Shown here piece by piece: positions 1 to 8,673 of a stretch of 46,073 nucleotides of DNA (positions within the stretch are counted from its first letter, which is position 1; each line of letters starts with the position of its first letter). The position numbers and the translations under genes are program-made. The DNA is from Planctomycetota bacterium (GTDB taxonomy: Bacteria > Planctomycetota > Planctomycetia > Gemmatales > Gemmataceae), in the NCBI GenBank assembly GCA_003669555.1, contig QWOS01000007.1:1-46073 (forward strand), read 5' to 3'. The notes below the pieces were generated by a model. The model saw nothing but the letters and a program-made list of their open reading frames with translations. It ran no database searches and had not been told where the DNA came from.

Positions 1-1269
1 CCTGTCATGGGAAGTGCCGTCACGGCGGGTGGGGCGGGGCGAGCGGCTTTTCATGCCAATGCCCTTGCGATTATCACGCTTGCGAAAACGCGTGCCTCGC
101 GTGCCTCGTTTGGGTATGATTTCGTCAGACCCAACTATCTCCTCAATAGGATCCTCTATTTCCTCGCCCTGTTCAAGTGCCGATTCATCCATGGGAATGG
201 GGCGCAATTCCATTTGCTTATCCACCAGCAGCACCGTGTAGCCCCGATTCATGATGGCATCGAAGGTGGGGAACAAGGTGGCCATCACTTCGCCGGCGGC
301 ATCGGGCTGTCGGGTCACCAGGTAGAACCGGCCGCCAGGCTTCAGCATGTTTGCAGCCTGCTCCACAAAGCGCACCGCAATGCTGCCAGCCGCAAAGTAG
401 GGAGGATTGGCCAGCACCACATCGAAGGAATTGGCTCCCAGGGGTTCCAGATCAGCATTATCGGCGGCCAGCACCGTGGTGAAATTGGTCAGGCCAGCCG
501 CATGGGCATTCAACTCAGCCAGACCCAGAGCGCGGGCGTTGCTGTCGGTGAACACGATATGCCCCTTGGGGCCGGTGGTGATGCCAGCGAAAACACCCAG
601 GGTACCATGCCCGCAGCCCAGATCCAGGACTCGGTCACCCGGTTCCACCCGGGCGATTTCCGCCAGGGCGCGGGAGCCATCATCCATCTTGCCATAGGAG
701 AAAACACCCGGCCTGCAGATGAAGTTCTGCGAGGGGTTTTGCCCCACTCTGGCGTGGAAGTTGAGTTCATGGCGGCGGCGCGGACGGTCGTCGCCATCCT
801 GGCGAACAGCCCACAGTACCAGATCCTGGCGGCGCGTGTGGGCATGAGTCTTGCCAAAAAAACGCTTGAGCAGGCCTGGGAAAAGGGAGTCATCCACTGT
901 GGGGCACCACACAACGATGCGTCCCCCCGGGGAGATGGAATGGAACCCCTGATCCACCAGATCGATTTTCAGCTCGCGCTCGCCACCCATTTGCGAGAAG
1001 GTGAGCAAAGTGGCCTGGCCATGATGCATATCCCAGAAATCCTTGACCACTTCCACGCGGGCCGTCACCCCACGGGCTTCGAGGTCGGCCTTCAACATTC
1101 TGGCCTGGTGCAAATCAAGCTGCAGGCACAGTGCATCGGGCAGCTTGAGCTGCTCAAGCAGGTTGCCCACCTCGCTGGGTGAGCCCATCAGCACCACCAC
1201 CGGGCCGCGAACGGCGGCAATGAGTTCAGGAGGCACCTTGCGGCGCGAAAGGGGAACGGGTGTCTTCAT
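1..1269 (-). CDS. RsmC/RlmG-like class I SAM methyltransferase (partial)
   Basis: The frame is open from ATG 1269 down to base 1, so the C-terminus lies outside the window. The first half is a degenerate methyltransferase-like domain. The second half carries the SAM-binding motif VLDLGCGHGTLG and the catalytic NPPYF motif, the arrangement of the RsmC/RlmG family of guanine-N2 rRNA methyltransferases. After the domain comes an acidic stretch and then a basic, Arg-rich tail (KRGTRGTRFRKRDNRK), unusual for the family and plausibly RNA-binding. The start overlaps the epimerase stop in an ATGA, so the two genes are co-transcribed. Family assignment is firm; which rRNA base is modified is not shown. 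Confidence 0.85.
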   Translation of the reverse strand, partial: MKTPVPLSRRKVPPELIAAVRGPVVVLMGSPSEVGNLLEQLKLPDALCLQLDLHQARMLKADLEARGVTARVEVVKDFWDMHHGQATLLTFSQMGGERELKIDLVDQGFHSISPGGRIVVWCPTVDDSLFPGLLKRFFGKTHAHTRRQDLVLWAVRQDGDDRPRRRHELNFHARVGQNPSQNFICRPGVFSYGKMDDGSRALAEIARVEPGDRVLDLGCGHGTLGVFAGITTGPKGHIVFTDSNARALGLAELNAHAAGLTNFTTVLAADNADLEPLGANSFDVVLANPPYFAAGSIAVRFVEQAANMLKPGGRFYLVTRQPDAAGEVMATLFPTFDAIMNRGYTVLLVDKQMELRPIPMDESALEQGEEIEDPIEEIVGSDEIIPKRGTRGTRFRKRDNRKGIGMKSRSPRPTRRDGTSHDR

Positions 1270-2285
1270 GTGATCTCCCAGGCCATCACCGCGCGGAAAC
1301 TGCCGCTCGGTTGCAATTCCAAAAGTCCATCCGGCAGGCCGCGCCCGCGCATGTGCGGGGCATCCGTCACACAGGTGTAAGGTTCGATGCAGACGCTGGC
1401 ACGATCACCAGGTGTGAAGACCACTACATGCTGGAAAATAGGGTCAGCTTTCACGGTCAGGGTGGGGCCGCCATTGGCATGCCGCAAGGCACCGCATTCG
1501 GACAACCCGTGGGTGTCAAGATGGCCACCGGGCAGGCCCGTGAGCACATCGTCAAGTTGCAGTCCCGGTACATCTTTCCATTGTTGCAGGGAGCGCCCTG
1601 GCGGCAATGGGGAAATGATGCCCGTGGGCAGGCAATGTTCCAGCTCCCAGGCCGAAGTTGCCGGCACACGAATCTGGAGCAGCGAATCTTTCAGGCTGTC
1701 ATGCCACACCGCACTGAAATAGGGATGGTATCCCAGGCCAAAGGGAAGGTCGCGGGTATCGGGATTGATCACTTGCGCCTCAAAAGCGAGGCGCCCGGCC
1801 CGGAGCCGGCAAGTGACCCGCAGGATATGGTCAGCCGGCCAGAGGAACTGGGTCTCGGGTTGATCCCGAAAGCCGTGATATTCCGCAGTAACAAAGGCTT
1901 CCTCTGCACCTGCCCCGGTGGCGATAACCTGCCAGGGATTACGGCAGGCGAATCCATGGATGGCGCTGGTGCCATGATCGCCGTTAAGAGGCAGCTTGAA
2001 TGGACGACCAGCCCATTGGAAAGCCCCACCCCTGATGCGATTGGGGAAAGGAAAAAGGATGGGGTTTCCCGACCGGGTGGGAGGGCTACCCGCCATCAGG
2101 TCAGGATCCTGGTGGACCAGATTGAGCGATTTTCCCTGCCAGACGCTGGTCCATCGAATGCAATTGAAACCCAGCGCGGGCCACAAGACGGCTTCACCAC
2201 CCGCACCATCGCTGAGAACCACCACTTCGGGGTCTAGCCCGGCGGGGAAAACGGGAAGTCTCTGGCGGGTGACTGTGCAGGCCAT
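1266..2285 (-). CDS. Aldose 1-epimerase (galactose mutarotase) family protein
   Basis: A beta-sandwich mutarotase-like protein of about 339 residues that would interconvert alpha and beta anomers of a hexose. Visible hallmarks are an active-site His in SAIHGFACR, a second His in GLGYHPYF, and a C-terminal Glu in CIEPYTCVTDAPH. The ATG at 2285 (MACTVTRQ) is preferred over an in-frame TTG at 2321 because it has an AGG-type ribosome site and the extra residues have no family counterpart. It is the first gene of a two-gene unit with the methyltransferase. The natural sugar cannot be read from sequence. Confidence 0.85.
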   Translation of the reverse strand: MACTVTRQRLPVFPAGLDPEVVVLSDGAGGEAVLWPALGFNCIRWTSVWQGKSLNLVHQDPDLMAGSPPTRSGNPILFPFPNRIRGGAFQWAGRPFKLPLNGDHGTSAIHGFACRNPWQVIATGAGAEEAFVTAEYHGFRDQPETQFLWPADHILRVTCRLRAGRLAFEAQVINPDTRDLPFGLGYHPYFSAVWHDSLKDSLLQIRVPATSAWELEHCLPTGIISPLPPGRSLQQWKDVPGLQLDDVLTGLPGGHLDTHGLSECGALRHANGGPTLTVKADPIFQHVVVFTPGDRASVCIEPYTCVTDAPHMRGRGLPDGLLELQPSGSFRAVMAWEIT

Positions 2286-2422
2286 TGGGCACCTAAGGAA
2301 AGAAATTGACGAGTAACACAAGGTCCACCACCCTATAGTCTAGGGCATGGGGCGCCATCCGGAACCACCAACCAGGTTTCTGGACCCGCATTTTTCTGTT
2401 GCCAGACGGGCTGTGACGATCT

Positions 2423-2444
2423 AACCTTAGATTATAACAAGGTT
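2423..2444. promoter_or_regulatory. Inverted repeat in the promoter of the metal ABC genes (possible Zur/Fur-type operator)
   Basis: AACCTT and AAGGTT form a 6+6 inverted repeat around a 10-base AT-rich core containing TATAAC, 34 bases before the binding-lipoprotein ATG. An operator over a -10 element ahead of zinc-uptake genes would fit metal-responsive repression. The match to a known Zur consensus is loose, so the regulator is an inference. Confidence 0.35.
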
Positions 2445-2477
2445 TTACTGGATTTCTGGAATAAGTAGGGAAGTCAA

Positions 2478-3452
2478 ATGCCATTCAAGCAACTGGCTTT
2501 GGTCGCCATGGCGGTTTTTTCCCTGTTTTTTTCTGGGTGCTCCCGCATTGAAGACCCGTGGAAAGGCGTGCAGGGGCAACCTCGCGTGCTGGTAACCTTC
2601 CCGCCTCTTTACAGTATGGTGCGGCAGATAGCAGGTGACGAGGCCGCGGTGCAGTGTCTATGTACCACCACGGGCCCACATCACTATGCCTTCAATGTGC
2701 GCGATGCGCTCCTGCTGAAAAATGCCGACCTTTTTTTTAGTATAGGTCTCACGCTCGACGATCATTTTGTATCCCGGATGCTGGCCGCTGATTCCAGATA
2801 TCAGCCAAAGCATGTGGCATTGGGTCAAGCCTTGGTCGCCAAGAACCTGTGCCGGATCAATACCGGGTCCCATGACCACGACGAGCACGAAGAGGGCCAC
2901 GATCACCAGCATGGCGACATGGATCCTCATGTGTGGCTGGGAGCCAGGCAAGCCAAGGCGATGGCTCAGGAAATCGCCGTTCACCTGGCCGAATTGACTC
3001 CTGGCAAAAAGGAACAATATGAGGCTAATGCGCGCGCTTTTGGCGAACGGATGGATGCGCTGCAAAAGCGTGGCCGCGAAGAACTGAAAACCAAAATGGA
3101 AAACAGGCTGATCAGCTTCCATGGAGCTCTGGCCTATATGGCCGATACTTTCGCCTTGCAGATTGTCGACACCATCCAGATCAATCCGGGAGCCGAACCC
3201 GACGCGCACCGTCTCGCCACCCTTATCGACAAGTGTGTGAAGGAAAATGTGCGTGTGCTGGCGGTGGAACCCCAGTACCCCACAACCTCGGCCAGCAAGC
3301 TGATCCTGGAAGAATTGAAGCGTAAAGGTGTGAACGCCCGGATGGTGGAAATCGACCCTCTGGAAACAGCGCGTATCAACGAGCTGTCCGGGAGTTGGTA
3401 CGAGGAAAAAATGGCAGCCAACCTGAAGGCTCTGATGGAGGCCCTGCCGTGA
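2478..3452 (+). CDS. Zinc/manganese ABC transporter substrate-binding lipoprotein (ZnuA-like)
   Basis: Cluster A-I periplasmic metal-binding protein, 324 residues. It has a lipoprotein signal peptide with lipobox FSGC (Cys about residue 21). A His/Asp/Glu-rich loop at about residues 133-152, rich in HDHDEHEEGHDH, is the feature that marks zinc-specific ZnuA proteins. Candidate metal ligands are the His in GPHHYAF, MDPHVWLG and ISFHGAL. The start ATG lies behind a modest ribosome site. The stop overlaps the GTG of the ATPase gene, so translation is coupled. Zinc is favoured over manganese because of the His-rich loop. Confidence 0.9.
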   Translation: MPFKQLALVAMAVFSLFFSGCSRIEDPWKGVQGQPRVLVTFPPLYSMVRQIAGDEAAVQCLCTTTGPHHYAFNVRDALLLKNADLFFSIGLTLDDHFVSRMLAADSRYQPKHVALGQALVAKNLCRINTGSHDHDEHEEGHDHQHGDMDPHVWLGARQAKAMAQEIAVHLAELTPGKKEQYEANARAFGERMDALQKRGREELKTKMENRLISFHGALAYMADTFALQIVDTIQINPGAEPDAHRLATLIDKCVKENVRVLAVEPQYPTTSASKLILEELKRKGVNARMVEIDPLETARINELSGSWYEEKMAANLKALMEALP

Positions 3453-4198
3453 CTTCGGGCACCAAGGCTCCGGCACCCGTGATCCGATCTCTGGTGCGGC
3501 TGGAAAATGTGGGCGTGAAGCTGGGCATCACCACGGTGCTGCGGGATGTGACCGCGGCGATTCCGGTTGGCAGGATCACGGTGGTGATGGGAGCCAATGG
3601 CACTGGCAAGAGTACGCTTCTGAAGGTTCTTTTACGCGAGATCCCGCATAGCGGGTCTGTGATATTCACCTGCGGGCACGATCATTCCCGTCCGTCACCC
3701 CGGCAAGTGGGTTATGTGCCGCAGAAACTGAAGGTGGAGGCCAACTTGCCTCTCACCGTGCGCGATCTTTTCGGGCTGGCCTTGTCACGAAGGCCGTGGT
3801 TCTGGCCAGGGGGCGGGTTGACAGATGATCATTTGCGGGGGCTTTTGTCGTCTGTCCGGTTGCATGGGGATTCATTGGGCAAGCAGGTGGAAAAGCTCTC
3901 CGGGGGTGAGTTGCAGCGGGTGCTGCTGGCGCTGGCGCTGGAACCCCGGCCAGAGTTGTTGCTGCTGGATGAACCCGCCAGTGGCATCGATTTTGTTGAC
4001 AAAGCGCTCTACCACCAGCGAATCGCCGAGATTTGTCAGGAGCGCGGCACCACGGTGGTGCTTGTATCGCACGACCTCGAACTGATCCGCTTGCACGCCC
4101 ATCATGTGATGTGGATCGAAGACGGCAAGGTGGCGGCAGAGGGACCCCCCGAAACGGTCCTGACAACAGATCGCATCGCCAGAGGCCGGGTGGGCTGA
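3449..4198 (+). CDS. Metal ABC transporter ATP-binding protein (ZnuC-like)
   Basis: ABC ATPase of 249 residues with Walker A GANGTGKST, signature LSGGELQ, Walker B LLLLDEPASG and the H-loop His in LVSHD. The GTG at 3449 overlaps the binding-protein TGA (GTGA) and sits behind GATGGAG. A longer in-frame reading from 3395 lies inside the upstream gene and is rejected. Together with the lipoprotein it supplies the binding and energy parts of a zinc importer. The membrane permease that should follow is absent here; the next gene is convergent. Confidence 0.88.
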   Translation: MTSGTKAPAPVIRSLVRLENVGVKLGITTVLRDVTAAIPVGRITVVMGANGTGKSTLLKVLLREIPHSGSVIFTCGHDHSRPSPRQVGYVPQKLKVEANLPLTVRDLFGLALSRRPWFWPGGGLTDDHLRGLLSSVRLHGDSLGKQVEKLSGGELQRVLLALALEPRPELLLLDEPASGIDFVDKALYHQRIAEICQERGTTVVLVSHDLELIRLHAHHVMWIEDGKVAAEGPPETVLTTDRIARGRVG

Positions 4199-4238
4199 CC
4201 TTTGGGTACGCGCCCAGCCCCGTCAGAAATAGTACCTC

Positions 4239-5534
4239 TCAACCCAGAATCCGGTCCCAGCGAGCGCGTTGCCAGGCCACCTTTTCTCCAGGTGTCATCT
4301 TTGAAAAATCAGCCTGTTCCACTGGGCGAATCTGCGGACGCGGGGCTGGTTCTGGTGTTTTTGCCGGCGGTTTCGGTGGCGTGCCAGCCTGGGCTTTTGC
4401 AGCGGGTGCCACAATCGGCGTCCTGGTGGGCAGGGCCTGCAGGGGTTTGGGCTGGCCGATCGGGGCCTTCCCGGGCGGCACCGAGATCACTTTGGAACCG
4501 CCATAGCTCATCACGCCGGTCTGAAGCACCATATCGTCTGCAAGGATACGGTTGGGGGTGAGTCCCAGGGCCTGCAATACCCCATGATAGGCTTTTACGG
4601 CCTCCTCGGGCTGGATCTCGCCATCGGCGATCAGCCTCAGGAAGTGGATGAAAGCGAGCTGGTTTTCAGCCTGGTTGATCTTGCGGCCAAAAAGGGCGAC
4701 CCGGCCGCCATACTTTCTGGATTCGGCCAATAATTTGAAGGCATCGTAGGTGGTGCCGGCCGAACCGCCGAGGATTCCCACCACCAGGTGGGGATCGTAG
4801 GCCACCAGTTCTTCCATGGCACGCGGGCCGTGGTAGACGATCTTCAGGAAATCGGGCCGTCCGGAGGAGGTCACACCACCCAGGGTGCGGACGATGGCAT
4901 CGTTGATGAAACCACCCAGATGTTCGGGGGCGACCATACCTTCCACATTAGGGTCGAAAACCTCGAGGAAATGGCGGAAACCTTTTTCTTCGGCCTCGAG
5001 GCGGAAGGAATTGTAGGCCAGCAAGGCCTCACGATCCCGGACCGGGTCGTTGGTGTAGGTGATGCTGTACAAACCCAGATTGGCACCCAGGTGCCTTTCG
5101 GAAGCCTGGCATCTCAGCTTGCCACACTGGATATGGTCGATGGTTGCTGTACGGAATGGGAGGGAGGGCAGGCCGGGAGATTTTCCGCCCCGGTAGACAT
5201 GGATGTCGGTGGTGTCGTTGGCGCGTGCCGCCGGACTGACCCCGCTATCATCAAAGAGCCGCTTCCGAATGGTGAGTTCTTCGGAGGTGCTGGCTGACAT
5301 GAGCATGATGTCAACCAGTCCCTGCCGGACGATCTCCTCGATGATGCGACGGTATTCAGCCAGAGTGCGGTGCCTGGGTTGCCCATCGGGCCAGCGCTCT
5401 CCCGAAAGCCCGGTGGCACCGATCGACAGGGCCATGTCGGCGTCCTTGGCATCCGCCAGGATGAAATCCCGCGCCCCTGAGGGGTCGCTGTGGATGCGTT
5501 TCAGTTTTTCATCCAGCGTTTTTGTTCTGCTCAT
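4239..5534 (-). CDS. TIM-barrel aldolase-like protein at the end of the BMC operon
   Basis: A 431-residue protein that I recognise only at fold level. The core (about residues 20-340) looks like a DeoC/FbaB/LacD-type beta/alpha barrel, with strand-like segments VDIMLMSAS, FLKIVYHG and VVGILGGSAGTTYDAFKLL; the last Gly/Ser-rich loop would suit phosphate binding. The C-terminus is a Pro/Ala-rich linker of roughly 45 residues followed by a short helix (DFSKMTPGEKVAWQRARW), the layout seen for encapsulation peptides. As the last gene of the BMC operon it is likely involved in sugar-phosphate handling. No catalytic lysine can be assigned with confidence, so the enzyme activity is inferred. Confidence 0.55.
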   Translation of the reverse strand: MSRTKTLDEKLKRIHSDPSGARDFILADAKDADMALSIGATGLSGERWPDGQPRHRTLAEYRRIIEEIVRQGLVDIMLMSASTSEELTIRKRLFDDSGVSPAARANDTTDIHVYRGGKSPGLPSLPFRTATIDHIQCGKLRCQASERHLGANLGLYSITYTNDPVRDREALLAYNSFRLEAEEKGFRHFLEVFDPNVEGMVAPEHLGGFINDAIVRTLGGVTSSGRPDFLKIVYHGPRAMEELVAYDPHLVVGILGGSAGTTYDAFKLLAESRKYGGRVALFGRKINQAENQLAFIHFLRLIADGEIQPEEAVKAYHGVLQALGLTPNRILADDMVLQTGVMSYGGSKVISVPPGKAPIGQPKPLQALPTRTPIVAPAAKAQAGTPPKPPAKTPEPAPRPQIRPVEQADFSKMTPGEKVAWQRARWDRILG

Positions 5535-5606
5535 GGGTGCTTATCGTGCTTTCTGGGTGACTTGGGATTGTTTGCCAACCCTGTGAACAACGCGGCCCTG
5601 TCAGGT

Positions 5607-5873
5607 TTAAGTTTCGGAGTCGTTATCCAAATCTGCAGTAAAGTAGTCAGAGCCTAGCTTGCGGGCATGCCGTTTGTCCACAAAGAATTTCACGGCCGCT
5701 TCAGCACTTTTGAATGACTTGTCACGGAGTTCTGTTTCGTCGCCCACCGTCATTTCATATTCCACCTGGAAGTGGTTTTCCGAAAGCCTGCAAATGGACA
5801 ACCCGCCAGGCAGGCTCACCTGGTATTCGGCGGGTAGATCGATAACGCGGGCCAGAATCTCCATCTCGTTCAT
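5607..5873 (-). CDS. Small hypothetical protein in the BMC operon
   Basis: An 88-residue acidic protein with no signal peptide or membrane segment and no recognised domain. ATG 5873 follows a strong GGAGGAA ribosome site, and the gene lies between the dehydrogenase and the terminal aldolase-like gene on the same strand. The pattern of alternating short hydrophobic stretches (YQVSLPGGLSICRL, HFQVEYEMTV) suggests a small beta-rich fold. Function unknown. Confidence 0.7.
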   Translation of the reverse strand: MNEMEILARVIDLPAEYQVSLPGGLSICRLSENHFQVEYEMTVGDETELRDKSFKSAEAAVKFFVDKRHARKLGSDYFTADLDNDSET

Positions 5874-5920
5874 CGCGATTCCTCCGTGAATGGCAAAGTA
5901 CTGTCCGGACGATGGGGGCT

Positions 5921-6961
5921 TTACCGGGAAGGCTGCCAGGTGCTGCGGGGGATAACCCGCTGACCCTCGGCTGGCCTGGTGACCGGCGCTGCCGGCGTGG
6001 CTGATGGTGCCGACGACCTACCCGATGCCAGACGGGTCCGCACCATGTCAAGCGTTTCTTTCAGCACCCGGGCGGAATTATGCAGAGCCACCTGCTCGCG
6101 TGGGGCAAGGGATACCTCCACCTGGGCCATGGCGCCACCAGCGCCCAACACGGTGGGGACGCTCAGACAGATATCGTGCAAGCCATACAGGCCTTGCTGC
6201 AGGGTGCTCACGGGCAAAACCTTGCGACTATCGAGAAGGATTGATTCCACTACCTCGCGGATGGACACTCCCACCGCGAACCCCGAGCCGCCTTTCAGCT
6301 TGATCATGGTGGCACCGGCGGTCTTGGTTTCTTCAAAGACCTCCTTTTCCATCTGTGCGTTGTAGCCCGGCCATTGGGCCAAGGGCATGCCGGCTACTGT
6401 CGCACTCGACCAGATGGGTACCATGGAATCGCCATGTTCTCCCAGCAATAAAGCGCGCACCTGGGTTGCCGGAACCTTCAGGCGGCGGGCCAGGTGGCTA
6501 TTCAGGCGTGCAGTGTCGAGCTGTGTGCCCAAGCCAATCACATGGCGCCAATCGAGCCCCGATCGCTCCACTGCCAAATGGGTCAGGATGTCGACAGGAT
6601 TGCTGACCACAACCAGCGTGGCACCGGGCTTCCAGCCGGCCTGGCGGAGTTTGGCCAGTAAGTCAAGAAAAAGGTCGGTATTGCGATTGATGAGGTCGAG
6701 TCTGGATTCTTCCGGCTTGCGGCGCAGGCCAGCGGTCACCACCACCACATCGCTGTCAGGGATCTGTTCCTGAATGGGACCGGACACCACCCGTTGGTCG
6801 GCCACCAGGCTCGTCCCCTGTAAAATATCAAGCGCCACACCCTGAGCTACCTGCTCGTTGGCGTCAACAATGGCAATATCACTGGCCACCCGGCCCAGGT
6901 GCAGGGCATAGGCCGCCATGCTGCCCACCAAACCACCCCCGCCAACCACGCTCACCTTCAT
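5921..6961 (-). CDS. Lactate/malate dehydrogenase family oxidoreductase (BMC-associated)
   Basis: NAD-dependent 2-hydroxyacid dehydrogenase fold, 346 residues. The N-terminal Rossmann motif is VVGGGGLVG, followed by the Arg/Asn motif SRLDLINRN, the substrate-binding SNPVDILTHLA segment and the catalytic His in LLGEHGDSMVPIWS. The residues after about 310 are a Pro/Ala-rich tail absent from ordinary LDH/MDH. In PVM BMC loci a gene of this family accompanies the aldolase and aldehyde dehydrogenase and probably regenerates NAD by reducing lactaldehyde or a related carbonyl. The substrate is inferred from context, not from residues. Confidence 0.85.
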   Translation of the reverse strand: MKVSVVGGGGLVGSMAAYALHLGRVASDIAIVDANEQVAQGVALDILQGTSLVADQRVVSGPIQEQIPDSDVVVVTAGLRRKPEESRLDLINRNTDLFLDLLAKLRQAGWKPGATLVVVSNPVDILTHLAVERSGLDWRHVIGLGTQLDTARLNSHLARRLKVPATQVRALLLGEHGDSMVPIWSSATVAGMPLAQWPGYNAQMEKEVFEETKTAGATMIKLKGGSGFAVGVSIREVVESILLDSRKVLPVSTLQQGLYGLHDICLSVPTVLGAGGAMAQVEVSLAPREQVALHNSARVLKETLDMVRTRLASGRSSAPSATPAAPVTRPAEGQRVIPRSTWQPSR

Positions 6962-7019
6962 GCTGTGCCGTTCCCTTCTGTGTGTGTCTGCCGGGTTGCT
7001 CCCGGTTTATTTATTCCAA

Positions 7020-7325
7020 TCACCTGGCCGGTTTGGTCTCGGCGACCTTCTGGATCTCGTTGACCTGCCTGGCCACGGCAGTGGCATTCCGCTGCCGGGC
7101 TTTCATCTGGAAGCGGAAAATACCAACCCGCACCAGCACACTAATGACCAGCATCACCCAGGCGCATCCAAGCACGATCCGGATTGGCAGGCTGTAATAA
7201 TCCCAGACACCCCGGCTCAAGCCCATGAAAAGCATCACCAGAGTGGCGATGACACCCGCAGCCAGAATGCCACCCAGAACCAGGGTCATGACGAAGCCGG
7301 CTTTATCCTTGCGGTAATTGAACAT
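7020..7325 (-). CDS. Small two-TM membrane protein in the BMC operon
   Basis: About 101 residues from ATG 7325 (MFNYRKDK), which has a GAGGCAGG ribosome site. An upstream in-frame start at 7367 lacks one. Two hydrophobic segments are clear: about residues 12-34 (FVMTLVLGGILAAGVIATLVM) and 48-68 (IVLGCAWVMLVISVLVRVGIF), followed by a basic, probably cytoplasmic tail. No domain recognised. It lies between the aldolase and dehydrogenase genes on the same strand. A membrane protein in a BMC operon might link the shell or its substrates to the membrane, but nothing in the sequence proves that. Confidence 0.7.
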   Translation of the reverse strand: MFNYRKDKAGFVMTLVLGGILAAGVIATLVMLFMGLSRGVWDYYSLPIRIVLGCAWVMLVISVLVRVGIFRFQMKARQRNATAVARQVNEIQKVAETKPAR

Positions 7326-7437
7326 GTCCTGCCTCGTTTGACAATTGACCCGGGCGGGGGCCGTCATCAGAATCCACCCGCGCTGTCTGCTGATTTTTCA
7401 ACCCAGCATCAAATATCGGTTGCAATGAGTAGCTGGA

Positions 7438-8325
7438 TCAAGCCGACTGCAGGTTACGCATCACCTGGTCAGTGATGGTTCGCACCAGAACATCGAAACC
7501 AGGTTCGTCCAGGCTACCCAAACCTCCGGAGCTCGCCAGATCGTCCGGGCCAATACCGGTGGCAGAATCGTTGCGGAAGGCATACTGCCGGGGCTGGAAT
7601 TTCGAGAATTTCTCATCGAAGCTTGATTCACCGCACATGGGGGATTCGGGGTAGTTGAATCGCACATCGTCATATCCGAGTTTTTTCTTCAGGGCGAGCA
7701 GTTCGCGGGTCTGCTGCTCGGTGAAGTAATTCACCCGGCCGAGTTGGCGTGCGAGGATGAGGATACGGCAGTAAGAATCGATGATTTCCGTATTGAAGTA
7801 GGCATTTTCCAGGTCCGGCCCAAAAGTGATCGTGCCGTGGTTGGCCAGCAGGATGGTATTGCAATCCTTGGCATAGGGCAGCACTGTATCCGCGAATGAC
7901 TGGCCGCCCGGTGTTTCGTAAACTGCAATCGGCACCTCACCCAAAAACACCTCAACCTCGGGGAGCACGCATTTGGGAATGGGTTCGTGCGCCACCGCGA
8001 AGGCTGTGGCGTGGGGTGGGTGGCAATGAACCACCGCATTGATGTCCGGGCGCTGATTGTAGATGGAAAGATGCAGCAGCACCTCGCTGGTCCGTTTGCG
8101 TTTACCGGCGAGCTGGTTGCCCTTGGTGTCAACCCGGCAAATGTCCTCAGGCTTCATGTAGCCTTTGGAGATCATGGTCGGTGTGCAGAGGAACTCGCGT
8201 TCATTCAGGCGAATGGTGATATTGCCATCGTTCGCGGCTGCGAAACCTTTGGCGTACAACCTTCTGCCAATTTCGCAGATCAGTTCTTTGAGTTCGTATT
8301 CGCTCTTGTTGCCATGTCCAGCCAT
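7438..8325 (-). CDS. Class II aldolase, L-fuculose/L-rhamnulose-1-phosphate aldolase type, with C-terminal encapsulation peptide
   Basis: Zinc-dependent class II aldolase/adducin-family protein, 295 residues from ATG 8325, behind AAGGAGG. Hallmarks are NDGNITIR near residue 35, the zinc-binding HCHPPHATAF, and a third His in LLANHGTITFG. It would cleave fuculose- or rhamnulose-1-phosphate to DHAP and lactaldehyde, the entry reaction of the PVM microcompartment. The catalytic domain is followed by a Ser/Gly/Asp linker and a terminal amphipathic helix (FDVLVRTITDQVMRNL), which matches an encapsulation peptide. Which of the two sugar phosphates is used cannot be told. Confidence 0.9.
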   Translation of the reverse strand: MAGHGNKSEYELKELICEIGRRLYAKGFAAANDGNITIRLNEREFLCTPTMISKGYMKPEDICRVDTKGNQLAGKRKRTSEVLLHLSIYNQRPDINAVVHCHPPHATAFAVAHEPIPKCVLPEVEVFLGEVPIAVYETPGGQSFADTVLPYAKDCNTILLANHGTITFGPDLENAYFNTEIIDSYCRILILARQLGRVNYFTEQQTRELLALKKKLGYDDVRFNYPESPMCGESSFDEKFSKFQPRQYAFRNDSATGIGPDDLASSGGLGSLDEPGFDVLVRTITDQVMRNLQSA

Positions 8326-8375
8326 CGTCAGGCCTCCTTGAAAGCATACTTCGGGTAAAAAAAAATAAAAAACCA

Positions 8376-8669
8376 TCACCCATCCAGACTGTCGATCAAT
8401 AAACCAGCATAAGCATCCACCGGTTTTTTCAGCGGGATGTAAGGCATTGGGGCCTCGCCCCCTTCGCTGAAAGCGATAATCTGCCCCACTCCGGCTCCCA
8501 CTCCATCAGCCACCACCAGATCTTCACCAGAGGCTTCCAGGTGCTCGAGGCCATTCGCGGCTTCGATGGCAGCCAGATCACACGGACCAATTACCAGCCA
8601 GCGAATCCCCACCAGCTCCGGAACCACACGGCTGAGCGTCACAGTTCCCAGCACCTTGCCAACGCGCAT
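8376..8669 (-). CDS. BMC-P shell vertex protein (EutN/CcmL family)
   Basis: 97 residues, full length for the pentamer-forming EutN/CcmL family that caps microcompartment vertices. It begins MRVGKVLGTV, the family's first strand, and contains the conserved VVADGVGAGVGQIIAF turn. A C-terminal extension of about 15 residues (KPVDAYAGLLIDSL) follows the core and may face the lumen. It is one of three BMC-P genes in the operon, as expected for PVM loci. The start ATG at 8669 sits 4 bases after the preceding stop. Confidence 0.93.
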   Translation of the reverse strand: MRVGKVLGTVTLSRVVPELVGIRWLVIGPCDLAAIEAANGLEHLEASGEDLVVADGVGAGVGQIIAFSEGGEAPMPYIPLKKPVDAYAGLLIDSLDG

Positions 8670-8673
8670 CGGT

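Noticed and set aside
7..1182. A 391-codon plus-strand open frame over the methyltransferase gene
   Set aside because: It is the antisense shadow of the RsmC-like gene, which has clear SAM and NPPY motifs on the minus strand. No family sequence in the plus frame.
1260..2237. A 325-codon plus-strand frame over the epimerase
   Set aside because: Antisense to the mutarotase motifs; caused by GC-rich codon bias.
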